Notes under the pieces: generated by a model
The model's input: only the letters and a program-made list of their open reading frames with translations
Databases searched by the model: none
What the model was told of the DNA's origin: nothing
Translations under genes and position numbers: made by a program
Assembly: GCF_910584465.1 (NCBI RefSeq)
Contig: NZ_CAJUBK010000019.1
Coordinates: 1 to 41,462 of the forward strand
Direction: 5' to 3'
DNA length: 41,462 bases
Source: an uncultured Oscillibacter sp.
GTDB lineage: Bacteria; Bacillota; Clostridia; Oscillospirales; Oscillospiraceae
Part shown: positions 1 through 7,665 of the stretch, piece by piece
Layout of the letters: the number at the start of each line of letters is the position of its first letter
How positions within the stretch are numbered: position 1 is the first letter of the stretch

Positions 1-147
1 ACGAGAGGGACCCAGGAAGGGTCCCTTTCGTTTTCGATAAAAAAGTTTTCAGGACTTTTTCAAAGCCCTGAAAACTTGCTCCGGCTGTCGAAAAGACGTT
101 TTCGACAGCCGGAGGCCCTCCGCCAGCGGCGGAGGGCCTCCTTTCAC
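1..147 (+). ncRNA. Structured RNA candidate, copy 1
   Basis: The sequence can fold into three consecutive hairpins followed by an intrinsic terminator. P1 pairs 2-13 with 19-30 around the loop AGGAA. P2 pairs 43-58 with 62-77 with one mismatch (A54/C66). P3 pairs 81-94 with 99-112. The terminator stem is 111-124/128-141, followed by a T-rich stretch. A second copy lies at 4432-4570 with the same order, spacing and P1 sequence, an identical 13-nt stretch (67-79), and several compensatory base-pair changes in P2 and P3. No open reading frame is conserved between the copies. Copy 1 faces a convergent gene, so it cannot be a leader of the next gene and is best read as a free-standing small RNA or a 3'-UTR element. 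The window edge cuts off the promoter region. I do not recognise an RNA family. Confidence 0.65.
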
Positions 148-155
148 TTTTTACT
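111..155. terminator. Terminator at end of RNA copy 1
   Basis: A perfect 14-bp stem (111-124 with 128-141, loop AGC) is followed on the plus strand by a T-rich stretch. It ends the structured RNA. It also sits just past the stop of the convergent minus-strand gene at 151, so it may act in both directions. Confidence 0.75.
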
Positions 156-339
156 TTTTCAGCAGAGCGTCGACACACGCCCGCATCTCCTGCTTCGTGC
201 GGGCGCTCCGGGCCTGTTCCACCACGGCCCTCCGCTCCTCCTCCGACAGGCTGGAGAAGCGCTCCATGGCGGCGGGATGCTGGGCCATGGCCAGGCCCAG
301 GCCCAGGGGCATCTCGATATCCAGGGACATCCGTTTCAT
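151..339 (-). CDS. Small conserved-type hypothetical protein
   Basis: The protein is 62 residues, acidic to neutral, with no signal peptide or membrane segment. Its C-terminal half reads as two helices rich in Glu, Arg and Ala (LSEEERRAVVEQARSA onward). I chose the ATG at 339 because GGTGAGG lies just upstream. An ATG at 384, directly after the stop of the preceding gene, would add 15 residues containing a CxxC but has a poorly spaced ribosome site. The gene follows the exported-protein gene 385-1353 by 45 bases and is probably co-transcribed. It resembles short uncharacterised proteins common in clostridia. Function unknown. Confidence 0.6.
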   Translation of the reverse strand: MKRMSLDIEMPLGLGLAMAQHPAAMERFSSLSEEERRAVVEQARSARTKQEMRACVDALLKK

Positions 340-384
340 CGTCCTCACCTCGAAGACAGGATGCCCGCAGATCCGACAGATCAT

Positions 385-1353
385 TCACTCCGCATGGAAG
401 TACAGATCCAGCCAATAGCACAGGTCCTCCGCCGGGAGGTAGGTCACGCCGTTTTCCAGGATGCAGGGCCCGGAGATGCCGGCCTCCCCGCCGTCCCCGT
501 CCCGGAAGATGACCTCCTCGCCGGGGACGGCGTAGAAGACCAGATCGATGTCCCCATCGTACACCACCGCGCCCCGATTCTTGTCCCAGCTCACGCTGTA
601 CCCGGCGGCTTCCGCCATGGCCCGGAGGGGCAGGTAGATCCGCTTTTCCCCGGTCTCCCCGTCCTTCAGGACCTTCCCGGGGACGGAGACCGCCTCGCCG
701 TTCACCACGCCGCCGCCGGCGGTGTTCCAGGCGGCGTAGCCCCGGTAGGCGTAGGGGAAGACCAGGACCTTGCTCACCGCGCCCCCGGCGTCCCGCCAGA
801 CCAGGATCTCAGAGCCGGGCCGGATGTCGTCCAGCCGGACGATCTGCCGGGTCAGCCAGGGGGAGACCTGCGCGTCCAGGGGGACGGCCAGGTCCTGGGA
901 GGCCCCTTCCGCGTCCCGGTAGGAGAAGACGATCTCGCCGCTGCCCGCCGGGTCCTTCCAGCCGCCGCTTGTGAGCGCATAGTACTCCGGCACGGCGGTC
1001 CCCTCCGGGACGTTGCCCACGATGACGATGGGGACGGCGTGGGGCGGCAGGCTCATGGTGACGGCGGGGCCGATCCAGGCATAGAGGGTGTCCCCCTCCT
1101 TGACGGACGCCAGGTCCAGCGGCAGGCCCGTGGCGGCGTCCACGGCGCAGGTGCGCTCGCCGGTCTGTAAGACCACCTCGTCCATGGGGCTGTCTTTGCC
1201 GTCGTTTTTCAGCAAGATCGCGTCGCCGTCCCAGGGGGAGACCTTGCCCCAGACCTTGGCAGGGACGGGGGCGTCCGCCTTCGCGGCGGCGGTGAGGCAC
1301 AGGGCGGTGGAACAGACCGCCAGGGCCAGCAGGATGCGCAGCAGTTTTTTCAT
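385..1353 (-). CDS. Exported protein with copper-amine-oxidase-N-like C-terminal domain
   Basis: The predicted protein has 322 residues. A classic signal peptide (MKKLLRILLALAVCS, then an Ala-rich cleavage region) gives export. The C-terminal ~90 residues (from YLPLRAMAEAAGYSVSW) look like the copper amine oxidase N-terminal (stalk) domain that Firmicutes often attach to surface proteins; in such proteins it has no oxidase activity. The middle ~200 residues contain beta-rich segments I cannot assign. The start at 1353 is supported by AAGGAGG nine bases upstream; the frame extends 15 codons further up without a ribosome site. A promoter lies at 1389-1417. The small gene at 151-339 follows in the same direction. 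Role unknown; an envelope or surface function is inferred from export only. Confidence 0.75.
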   Translation of the reverse strand: MKKLLRILLALAVCSTALCLTAAAKADAPVPAKVWGKVSPWDGDAILLKNDGKDSPMDEVVLQTGERTCAVDAATGLPLDLASVKEGDTLYAWIGPAVTMSLPPHAVPIVIVGNVPEGTAVPEYYALTSGGWKDPAGSGEIVFSYRDAEGASQDLAVPLDAQVSPWLTRQIVRLDDIRPGSEILVWRDAGGAVSKVLVFPYAYRGYAAWNTAGGGVVNGEAVSVPGKVLKDGETGEKRIYLPLRAMAEAAGYSVSWDKNRGAVVYDGDIDLVFYAVPGEEVIFRDGDGGEAGISGPCILENGVTYLPAEDLCYWLDLYFHAE

Positions 1354-1388
1354 GGGGGTCCCTCCTTGTTGTATCGTATGTATGGGAT

Positions 1389-1417
1389 AGTGTATCATAG
1401 TTTCGCCGCCTGGGCAA
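1389..1417 (-). promoter_or_regulatory. Sigma-A-type promoter for the exported-protein gene
   Basis: On the minus strand, TTGCCC (1412-1417) and TACACT (1389-1394) are separated by 17 bp, about 35 bases upstream of the start at 1353. Confidence 0.5.
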
Positions 1418-1422
1418 GGGGC

Positions 1423-2334
1423 TCAGCCCACGGGCACCCGGGCGGGGTAGTCCGGCTTGGGTTCGCCCAGGGCGGCGATGTTCTCCTCCGTCATGGGCCG
1501 GAAGCTCAGCTCCAGGGGCTCCGTGCCGCCGGTATAGGAGCTCAGCCATGCCTCCATCTCCGCCCCGTCCACCGGGTCGACGCCCCAGAGCCGCCCGTCC
1601 AGCTGGCCGTCGGGGGCTACCCGGTCGTTCTGGTACCACTCGCCGGTGAGGATGTAGTAGACCAGCCCGTCTCCGTCGGCGTCCGCGTCCCTGGGGAAGG
1701 CGGCGGACAAGGCTTCGTCCCCCTCGGTGGCCGAGAGGTCCCAGGCATCCACGGCGCCCACCTCCAGGTACTCCCCCGTCTCCGGGGCGTATTGATAGAG
1801 GTCGAAGGGCCAGAAGCGCCCGGCCCAGCCCTGGCTGTGGGACCAGCCCGCCGTAGCGGTGCCGTTCTCATAGAAGGTCAGGTCCGGGAATGCGGAGAGC
1901 TCGAGATGCCGGGACCAGTCGTTGTATCCGTAGACCAGCCCCTGCATCCCGGCCGTGCAGGCGTTCGTCCAATAGACGATGAGCTCCTCCTCCCCGTCGC
2001 CGTCCACGTCGGCCAGGGCGAACTCGTTTTTCGCGGCCTCCTCCGTGCTGGTCCAGTCCAGCAGACCGCCGTAAGGGAGGACGCCCTGGAGGTACATGTC
2101 CCACAGCGCCTTGCCGTAGCCCAGCCGGGCGGCCTCCTCCTTGGTCTCGGGCACGGGGGCGGCCTCCTCCTCCGGGATAGCCTCCCGCTCCGCCGTGTCC
2201 GCGGAGGCGGCGGTCTCCGGCCCGCCGGTCGTGATGACCGTCACGCCAAATCGGTCCGCTCCGCAGGCGCTGAGGCTCCCGAGCAAAAGCCCCGAGAAGA
2301 AGACCCCGCAGAGCATCCAGATGAACAGTTTCAT
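1423..2334 (-). CDS. Lipoprotein with an FG-GAP/EF-hand-like segment
   Basis: The predicted protein has 303 residues. The N-terminus is a lipoprotein signal ending in a lipobox (LGSLSAC, Cys about residue 24), so it should be anchored to the outer face of the membrane. A Glu/Pro-rich linker follows, then a globular region with the calcium-loop-like sequence ALADVDGDGEEELIVYW, typical of FG-GAP or VCBS-type repeats. A second Asp-rich stretch (DADADGDG) lies further on. The start at 2334 has AGGGAG about 10 bases upstream; the open frame continues far beyond it but only as an antisense shadow of sodA and the permease gene. A TATAAT at 2381-2386 fits its promoter. Transcribed divergently from sodA. 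Function unknown. Confidence 0.75.
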   Translation of the reverse strand: MKLFIWMLCGVFFSGLLLGSLSACGADRFGVTVITTGGPETAASADTAEREAIPEEEAAPVPETKEEAARLGYGKALWDMYLQGVLPYGGLLDWTSTEEAAKNEFALADVDGDGEEELIVYWTNACTAGMQGLVYGYNDWSRHLELSAFPDLTFYENGTATAGWSHSQGWAGRFWPFDLYQYAPETGEYLEVGAVDAWDLSATEGDEALSAAFPRDADADGDGLVYYILTGEWYQNDRVAPDGQLDGRLWGVDPVDGAEMEAWLSSYTGGTEPLELSFRPMTEENIAALGEPKPDYPARVPVG

Positions 2335-2380
2335 GTCGTCGCTTCTCCCTTTCGGTGATGGGCGGCATCCGCCGCTTTCT

Positions 2381-2410
2381 ATTATAGACGTTTTTGGGAC
2401 GGCTTTTGTC
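2381..2410 (-). promoter_or_regulatory. Promoter of the lipoprotein gene
   Basis: A perfect minus-strand -10 TATAAT lies at 2381-2386. The -35 is weak (GACAAA at 2405-2410, 18-bp spacer), so the -10 is the main evidence. Confidence 0.5.
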
Positions 2411-2508
2411 ACAAACTTTCCAGAAAATTTTACAAGATCTTCTTCCTGTATGACGGTCCGCCCCTCCACATATACTATACGGAGCCAGATCCAAGAAAGG
2501 AGACACCT

Positions 2509-3150
2509 ATGGAAACACACTATCCCTTCACCCTGCCGCCCCTGCCCTACGGCTATGACGCGCTGCTGCCGGAGATCGGCGAGCGGACCCTGCACTTCCA
2601 CCACGATAAGCACTTCCAGACCTATATCGACAACCTGAACAAGCTCCTGGAGAAGCACCCGGACCTCCAGAGCTGGCCGCTGGCCCTGCTGGTCCGGGAC
2701 TGGCCCAGCCTGCCGGAGGACGTGCGCCAGGGCGTGCGGAACAACGCCGGGGGCGTCTACAACCACGACATCTATTTCAAGACCATGGCCCCCGGCCCGG
2801 TCTCCTCCCCCTCCGGGGCGCTGGAGAGCGCCATCAAGCGGGACTTCGGGGACCTGGACCGCTTGAAGTCCGTCATGAAGGACGCGTCCCTGGGGCAGTT
2901 CGGCTCCGGCTGGGCATGGCTGGTGACGGACAACGACGGGCGGCTCTCCGTGGTCAAGACCGCCAATCAGGACACGCCCCTCCCGCTGATCCCCCTGCTG
3001 CTGTGCGACGTGTGGGAGCACGCCTATTACCTGGATTACCAGAACCGCCGGGGGGACTACTTCGAGGGCTGGTGGCGCAAGATCGACTGGCCCGGCATCT
3101 CGGACGGCTATGGCCGGCTGATGGAGACCCACCCCAAGCGGCCGGGATGA
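2509..3150 (+). CDS. sodA: Superoxide dismutase, Fe/Mn family, Mn-type signature
   Basis: The protein has 213 residues and is cytoplasmic, with no signal peptide. It would convert superoxide to oxygen and hydrogen peroxide. The four metal ligands of the family are in place: His31 (in TLHFHHDKH), His86 (NHDIYF), Asp167 and His171 (DVWEHAYYLDY). Gly81-Gly82 before the second ligand and Gln154 (TANQDTPL) match the manganese rather than the iron subtype, although cambialistic use cannot be excluded. AAAGGAG precedes the ATG at 2509. A TATACT at 2471-2476 may be its -10, without a good -35. It stands alone, divergent from a lipoprotein gene. In a strict anaerobe it would serve brief oxygen exposure. 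Confidence 0.92.
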   Translation: METHYPFTLPPLPYGYDALLPEIGERTLHFHHDKHFQTYIDNLNKLLEKHPDLQSWPLALLVRDWPSLPEDVRQGVRNNAGGVYNHDIYFKTMAPGPVSSPSGALESAIKRDFGDLDRLKSVMKDASLGQFGSGWAWLVTDNDGRLSVVKTANQDTPLPLIPLLLCDVWEHAYYLDYQNRRGDYFEGWWRKIDWPGISDGYGRLMETHPKRPG

Positions 3151-3160
3151 AGATCCCCTA

Positions 3161-3189
3161 TTGACAAACGGCCCCCGTCTGCGTATGAT
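3161..3189 (+). promoter_or_regulatory. Consensus promoter of the permease gene
   Basis: TTGACA (3161-3166) and TATGAT (3184-3189) are separated by exactly 17 bp. The near-perfect promoter directly abuts a large inverted repeat, which suggests strong but repressible expression. Confidence 0.85.
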
Positions 3190-3225
3190 AGGACTTACAG
3201 GTGTCTTGACACCTGTAAGTCCTAT
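3188..3225. promoter_or_regulatory. Perfect 18-bp inverted-repeat operator
   Basis: Arm ATAGGACTTACAGGTGTC (3188-3205) and its exact reverse complement (3208-3225) are separated by TT. The dyad overlaps the last bases of the -10 and the predicted transcription start, the usual place for a repressor operator. There is no T-run, and the permease start lies 25 bases downstream, so a terminator is unlikely. The core GTGTC-TT-GACAC with ACAG/CTGT flanks resembles, as far as I remember, operators of the niacin-responsive repressor NiaR (YrxA) in Firmicutes; this is inference. Confidence 0.75.
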
Positions 3226-3249
3226 GAAACGAAAGAGGCGGGTGCTCCC

Positions 3250-4362
3250 ATGGAAAAGCTCCAAACGTTCCTGAAACGTAAAAACATCGTGATCTCTGCC
3301 CGGCGGTACGGCATCGACGCCCTGGGGGCGATGGCCCAGGGCCTGTTCTGCTCCCTGCTGATCGGCACGATCCTCAACACCCTCGGGACCCAGTTCCACA
3401 TCGGGCCCCTCACCGCCAAGATCGTCACGATCAATGATGTGGGCTATACCGTCGGCGGCATGGCCTCCTTCATGAGCGGCTCGGCCATGGCCGTGGCGAT
3501 CGGCTACGCCCTGCAGGCCCCGCCCATGGTCCTCTTCTCCCTGGCCACGGTGGGCTACGCCTGCAACGCCCTGGGCGGCGCGGGCGGGCCCCTGGCGGTG
3601 CTGTTCGTGGCCATCATCGCCGCGGAATTCGGCAAGGCCGTCAGCAAAGAGACCAAGGTGGACATCCTGGTGACCCCCATCGTCACCATCCTCATCGGCA
3701 TCGGCGCGGCGTGGATCGTCGCGCCCCCCATCGCCGCCGCCGCCAGCGCTTTCGGCCAGCTCATCGTGCGGGCCACGGAGCTCCAGCCCTTCCTGATGGG
3801 CATCGTGGTCTCCGTGCTGGTGGGCGTGGCGCTGACCCTGCCCATCTCCTCCGCGGCGATCTGCTCCGTGCTGGGGCTGACGGGCCTGGCGGGAGGGGCC
3901 GCCGTGGCGGGCTGCTGCGCCCAGATGGTGGGCTTCGCCGTCATGAGCTTCCGGGAGAACGGCTGGGGCGGCCTGGTGAGCCAGGGCCTGGGCACCTCCA
4001 TGCTGCAGATGCCCAACATCGTGAAGAACCCCCGGATCTGGATCGCGCCCACCCTGGCCTCCGCCATCACCGGGCCCATCGCCACGTGCCTGTTCCGGCT
4101 GGAGATGAACGGCGCGGCCATCAACTCCGGCATGGGCACCTGCGGCCTGTGCGGGCAGCTGGGCGTGTGGACCGGCTGGGTGGCCCCCAGCGAGGCGGCC
4201 GTGGTCAACAACGGGGCCGCGGCCATCGTCCCCGGGGCCATGGACTGGGCGGGGCTGATCCTGATCTCCTTCGTGCTCCCCGCCGTGCTCTGTCCCCTCA
4301 TCAACCACTTCTGCCGGAAAGCGGGCTGGGTGAAGGAGGGGGACCTGACCCTGCCGAGCTGA
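3250..4362 (+). CDS. PTS EIIC-like membrane permease (PTS_EIIC_2 type), orphan
   Basis: The protein has 370 residues and is very hydrophobic, with roughly ten membrane segments. It resembles the stand-alone EIIC-like family (PTS_EIIC_2), with the characteristic Gly/Ala-rich membrane repeats (for example TINDVGYTVGGMASF) and no cytoplasmic EIIA or EIIB domain. No PTS EIIA/EIIB gene is nearby, so sugar phosphorylation by this gene alone is doubtful and it may transport something else. The start at 3250 follows an AGAGGCGG ribosome site. A strong promoter with a perfect dyad operator lies immediately upstream, indicating repression by a ligand-sensing regulator. If the NiaR reading of that operator is right, the substrate could be a nicotinate-type vitamin. 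The family is fairly secure; the substrate is unknown. Confidence 0.8.
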   Translation: MEKLQTFLKRKNIVISARRYGIDALGAMAQGLFCSLLIGTILNTLGTQFHIGPLTAKIVTINDVGYTVGGMASFMSGSAMAVAIGYALQAPPMVLFSLATVGYACNALGGAGGPLAVLFVAIIAAEFGKAVSKETKVDILVTPIVTILIGIGAAWIVAPPIAAAASAFGQLIVRATELQPFLMGIVVSVLVGVALTLPISSAAICSVLGLTGLAGGAAVAGCCAQMVGFAVMSFRENGWGGLVSQGLGTSMLQMPNIVKNPRIWIAPTLASAITGPIATCLFRLEMNGAAINSGMGTCGLCGQLGVWTGWVAPSEAAVVNNGAAAIVPGAMDWAGLILISFVLPAVLCPLINHFCRKAGWVKEGDLTLPS

Positions 4363-4431
4363 GATCCGGATGGCCGGCCCCAGCCTGTCGAACAAGTAGA
4401 GGGGACTGCATCGACGGGAGAGAAGGACGTT

Positions 4432-4570
4432 ACGAGAGGGACCCGGGAAGGGTCCCTTTCGTTTGCGATCATACGGTTCCAGGACGTCCCCAACGTCCTG
4501 AAAACTTGCACAGGCTGTCGGGGAGGCGTTCCCGGCAGCCTGCGGCCCTCTTGTGAGGGCCGGTTTTTTT
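4432..4570 (+). ncRNA. Structured RNA candidate, copy 2
   Basis: This is the second copy of the element at 1-147. P1 pairs 4433-4444 with 4450-4461 around the loop GGGAA. P2 pairs 4480-4487 with 4493-4500. P3 pairs 4511-4524 with 4529-4542. A terminator ends in seven Ts. Relative to copy 1, the pairs 4486-4494, 4512-4541, 4521-4532 and 4522-4531 change on both sides and stay paired. The stretch 4497-4509 is identical to 67-79. It lies between the permease and spoIIE on the same strand. No clear promoter is visible just upstream, so it could be processed from the permease transcript or use a non-sigma-A promoter. A leader role for spoIIE is less likely because copy 1 has no gene behind it. Confidence 0.65.
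4544..4570 (+). terminator. Intrinsic terminator of RNA copy 2
   Basis: Stem GGCCCTC (4544-4550) with GAGGGCC (4555-4561), loop TTGT, then GG and seven Ts (4564-4570). It ends the structured RNA 92 bases before the spoIIE start. Confidence 0.85.
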
Positions 4571-4662
4571 GCGGGAAAACCGCCCCGTAACGTTTCCCGA
4601 CGTGTTTTGCCCCGCCCCGACGGTACAATAGGAAAAAATCACCACTTCGGGAGGGACAGGCT

Positions 4663-6702
4663 GTGGCACACGGTCAACTGACATTGGAACGGGAGCGGGC
4701 GGGGCGGATGCTGACGCTGGGGATCCGCTTCTTCCTGGCGGCGGCGCTGACCGCCAGCCAGACCCCGGGAGGGGGCGCGCCTTTCGCCCTGGGCTGGATC
4801 GCGTCGGCGGGGCCGGGGCTGGAGGGCGGCGCGGCCCTGGCCGGGGCCGTGGTAGGCGCGGCGCTGTTCCTGGACTTCGCCGACGCCCTGCCCTTCCTGG
4901 CCGTGGCGGTGCTGCTGGTCACCGCCTCCACCGCCCTGGCGGGGACCTGGCTGCTGGGGAAGCCCAGGAACGCCGCGCTGACGGCGGTGGGGCTCTTCGT
5001 GACGGTGGAGGGCATCTACATCGTGCAGTCCCTCTCCCCCCTGGCCCGACTGGAGGAGTGCCTGGCCGCGGCGGGGCTGCTGGGGGCCTCGGTCCTGCTA
5101 TTCCACCCGCTCCTGCGGGGCGGGGGCGACAGCCGCCCGGGCCTGGCGGGGGGGATGATCTTCCTGGCGGGGGCGCTGCTGGCGGCGGTGGAGGACGTGG
5201 AGTTCCTGGGCTTCTCCCCCGCCCGGGCGGCGCTGTGCCTGCTGGTGGCCCTGGCGGCTTATGACCGGGGCCCCGCCGCCGGGGCGGCCTTCGGCCTGGG
5301 CCTGGGGCTGACCGCGGAGCTGTGTGGGAGCCGCTTGGGCCTCACGTCCGCCTTTGGCCTGGCGGGCCTGGCGGCGGGGAGCCGCCAGGGGCGGCGGCGG
5401 ACCGGGGCGGCGCTGGCCTTCCTGGCCGCCGTGGGCGCGGCGGCCCTGGCCGCGGGACGGCCCCTGCCCCTGCTGGCCGAGACGGCGGCGGGGCTGGCGG
5501 CGTTCCTGGCCCTGCCGGGGCGGCTGGTGACGGGGAAGCGGGTCAAGCCCGCCGTCCCCCCGCCCGTCCGGGAGGGGCGGAAGGATCCCCCCGCCCCCTG
5601 GCGGAAACGTCTGGAGGGCGCGGCGGCGGCGCTCCGGGACCTTTACGACAGCATGGGCCGCGCCGCGCCGCCCAGCACCGACGAGAACCCCGCCATCGTC
5701 TTCGACCGCTCGGCGGAGAAGGTCTGCCGGGGCTGCTCCCTCTGCGACCTCTGCTGGCAGAAGGACTACACCGGCACCTTCAACGCCATGAACGACGCCA
5801 CGCCCTACCTCCTGGAGCGGGGCCGGGCCCTGGCGAAGGACTTCCCGGACTACTTCACCGGGCGGTGCATCCACCTGCCGGACCTGCTGAACGCCATCAA
5901 CGGGGAGCTGTCGGCCTTCCTCCTCCGGCGGCAGTACCGGCGGCAGCTGGAGGAGACCCGCCGCAGCGCCCGGGGGCAGTACGCCCAGCTCTCCGAGCTC
6001 CTCACCGCCACCGCCGCCGGGCTGGAGGCCGCCGCCCCCGTCATGGGGGCGGACAAGCCCTGCCGGATCGGCGCGGCCCTCCGGCCCAAGGAGGGGGAGA
6101 CGGTCTGCGGGGACACTGTGGCGTCCTTCCGCACGGACCGGGGGCTGTGGTGCCTGGTGCTGGCGGACGGCATGGGCAGCGGGGAGGGCGCCCGGAAGGA
6201 GTCCGCCCTGATCTGCCGCCTGCTCCAGCAGTTCCTGGAGGCGGGCGTGGCCCCGGAGGCGGCGCTGAAGACCCTGAACTCCGCCATGTCCCTCCGGGGG
6301 GCGGACACCGGCAGCTTCACCACCGTGGACCTGTGCGTCTACGATCCGGGGGCGCGGGAGGCGGCGTTCTACAAGTTCGGGGCCGCGCCCAGCTATCTGA
6401 AGCGGGGCGGCGTGGTCCGGCGGGTCACGGGGGCCAGCCTCCCGGTGGGGCTCCAGGGCGCGCCGCCGGACGTGACGCGGGCCCCGCTGGCCCCCGGGGG
6501 CTTCGCCGTCATGGTCAGCGACGGCGTGGCGGACCCGGCGGCGGACGAGTGGCTGCTGGACCTGCTGGCGGGCTGGACCGGGGACGACCCCCAGGACCTG
6601 GCGGGGCTGATCCTGGCGGAGAGCGTCCGGCGGGAGCACCTGCGGGACGACTGCGGGGTCCAGGTGCTGTACTGCCCGGAAAACGAGATACGAAGAGTAT
6701 AA
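4663..6702 (+). CDS. spoIIE: Stage II sporulation protein E, PP2C-type phosphatase
   Basis: The protein has 679 residues, shorter than the 827 of B. subtilis. Residues ~15-300 are a string of hydrophobic Ala/Leu/Gly-rich membrane segments. A central region follows with a cysteine cluster (VCRGCSLCDLCWQ). The C-terminal ~230 residues are the PP2C-like phosphatase domain, with metal-binding Asp502 in LADGMGSGEGA and Asp in MVSDGVAD. SpoIIE sits at the asymmetric septum and dephosphorylates the anti-anti-sigma factor SpoIIAA, which releases sigma-F in the forespore. The start is a GTG at 4663 with GGGAGG eight bases upstream. It is monocistronic and ends in a strong terminator. Its presence indicates a spore-forming lineage. 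Confidence 0.93.
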   Translation: MAHGQLTLERERAGRMLTLGIRFFLAAALTASQTPGGGAPFALGWIASAGPGLEGGAALAGAVVGAALFLDFADALPFLAVAVLLVTASTALAGTWLLGKPRNAALTAVGLFVTVEGIYIVQSLSPLARLEECLAAAGLLGASVLLFHPLLRGGGDSRPGLAGGMIFLAGALLAAVEDVEFLGFSPARAALCLLVALAAYDRGPAAGAAFGLGLGLTAELCGSRLGLTSAFGLAGLAAGSRQGRRRTGAALAFLAAVGAAALAAGRPLPLLAETAAGLAAFLALPGRLVTGKRVKPAVPPPVREGRKDPPAPWRKRLEGAAAALRDLYDSMGRAAPPSTDENPAIVFDRSAEKVCRGCSLCDLCWQKDYTGTFNAMNDATPYLLERGRALAKDFPDYFTGRCIHLPDLLNAINGELSAFLLRRQYRRQLEETRRSARGQYAQLSELLTATAAGLEAAAPVMGADKPCRIGAALRPKEGETVCGDTVASFRTDRGLWCLVLADGMGSGEGARKESALICRLLQQFLEAGVAPEAALKTLNSAMSLRGADTGSFTTVDLCVYDPGAREAAFYKFGAAPSYLKRGGVVRRVTGASLPVGLQGAPPDVTRAPLAPGGFAVMVSDGVADPAADEWLLDLLAGWTGDDPQDLAGLILAESVRREHLRDDCGVQVLYCPENEIRRV

Positions 6703-6734
6703 AACTACGGGAGGGATACCTCCCGTAGTTTTCA
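6701..6734 (+). terminator. Intrinsic terminator after spoIIE
   Basis: Perfect 14-bp stem (6701-6714 with 6719-6732), loop GATA, with A-rich and T-rich ends. It overlaps the last base pairs of the spoIIE stop codon. Confidence 0.85.
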
Positions 6735-6823
6735 AAGTGCTGCAAGAGCGATCCGGCAGGCCGGGAGGGGCGCAGGGGCCCCTCCCGTTTCCGGCCGGTG
6801 CGGCCCCGCCCTCCCCTCCAGGA

Positions 6824-7663
6824 TCAGGGAGCTCCCGCCGCGTTCACGCCGGTCAGGGTCCCGTATCCCTGGGCATCCGGACGCGTGAAGTCGCGGACGG
6901 TCTCGATGCGGACGGAGCCCCTTTCGCTGGACAGGGTCCGGATGGTGCCATGGAACCGTCCGCCGGTCGGGCTCTCCCCGTTGGAGATCAAGACGTCCCG
7001 GATGGAGCACACCGCTTCCCCGTTGTAATACCACTGGTCCTCTCCGGCGTCATAGGTGATGCCGAAGGGAGCGTATCCCTCGGCGATCGCCTCCAGCTCC
7101 GCCTGGGACCACTCCCCGCCGCCGGCCACGGCGGTGGCGGGCGCGGGATCTCGCAGCGCCTGGACGTCCCGGGCGGCGAAGGCTTCCTCGGAGAATGCCT
7201 CCACCCCGGTCAGGATCCCGCCGGGATCATAGGACCCGTCGGCGCGGCGGATGAGTCTGCTCCGGTCCCGGACGGCGTGCACGTCCACGGTCCCGTCTTC
7301 GTCGAAGAAGTCGTTCCCGGCCTGTGCGCCGTCTCCCGACAGGGGGTAATAGTCCTCGAACCACCGCACCCGTTCGCCGCCGAACCGCAGCTCGTTTTCC
7401 TCCGCGTCGTAGAGCAGGCCGAAGGGCTCGTAGGGCCGGAAGCGTCCCGCGGGACCGGCCTCCTCCTCTCCGCTGTCCCCGGAGGATACCGCAAGGGATA
7501 CGGCCGTGACCTCCGGGGAGCCCTCCGCCGTCCGGGGCCCGCTGGGGCCCCGGACCTCCGCCGAAAGGCCGCACCCGGCCAGGTATCCCGCCAGCAGCGC
7601 CCCGCAGAGCACCGCCGGGAGCCGTTTCGCAAACATGAGCTTGACAGCCTCCTTTCCAAGCAT
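6824..7663 (-). CDS. Lipoprotein with duplicated domain, third gene of a two-component operon
   Basis: The predicted protein has 279 residues. A lipoprotein signal ends in the lipobox LAGC (Cys at about residue 31). The mature part contains two related units: YEPFGLLYDAEENELRFGGE... in the first and YAPFGITYDAGEDQWYYNGE... in the second, each followed ~50 residues later by a TGV-containing segment (LTGVEAF, LTGVNAA). This points to an internal duplication. The start at 7663 overlaps the end of the kinase gene, with GGAGGAGG seven bases upstream. A second ATG at 7636 with AAAGGAGG is possible and still gives a complete signal peptide. Being last in a regulator-kinase operon, it may be a sensor partner or a target; no family is recognised. 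Confidence 0.75.
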   Translation of the reverse strand: MLGKEAVKLMFAKRLPAVLCGALLAGYLAGCGLSAEVRGPSGPRTAEGSPEVTAVSLAVSSGDSGEEEAGPAGRFRPYEPFGLLYDAEENELRFGGERVRWFEDYYPLSGDGAQAGNDFFDEDGTVDVHAVRDRSRLIRRADGSYDPGGILTGVEAFSEEAFAARDVQALRDPAPATAVAGGGEWSQAELEAIAEGYAPFGITYDAGEDQWYYNGEAVCSIRDVLISNGESPTGGRFHGTIRTLSSERGSVRIETVRDFTRPDAQGYGTLTGVNAAGAP

Positions 7664-7665
7664 CG

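Noticed and set aside
2471..2476. TATACT as the sodA -10
   Set aside because: There is no acceptable -35 at 16-18 bp, so it is mentioned with the gene but not called as a promoter.
4386..4392. TGTCGAA, a match to the Spo0A box, upstream of RNA copy 2 and spoIIE; inverted copies also occur in the P3 stem of RNA copy 1 (86-92, 101-107)
   Set aside because: The site is ~270 bases from the spoIIE start and beyond a terminator. In copy 1 it is part of a stem and is not conserved in copy 2, so chance is the simpler explanation.
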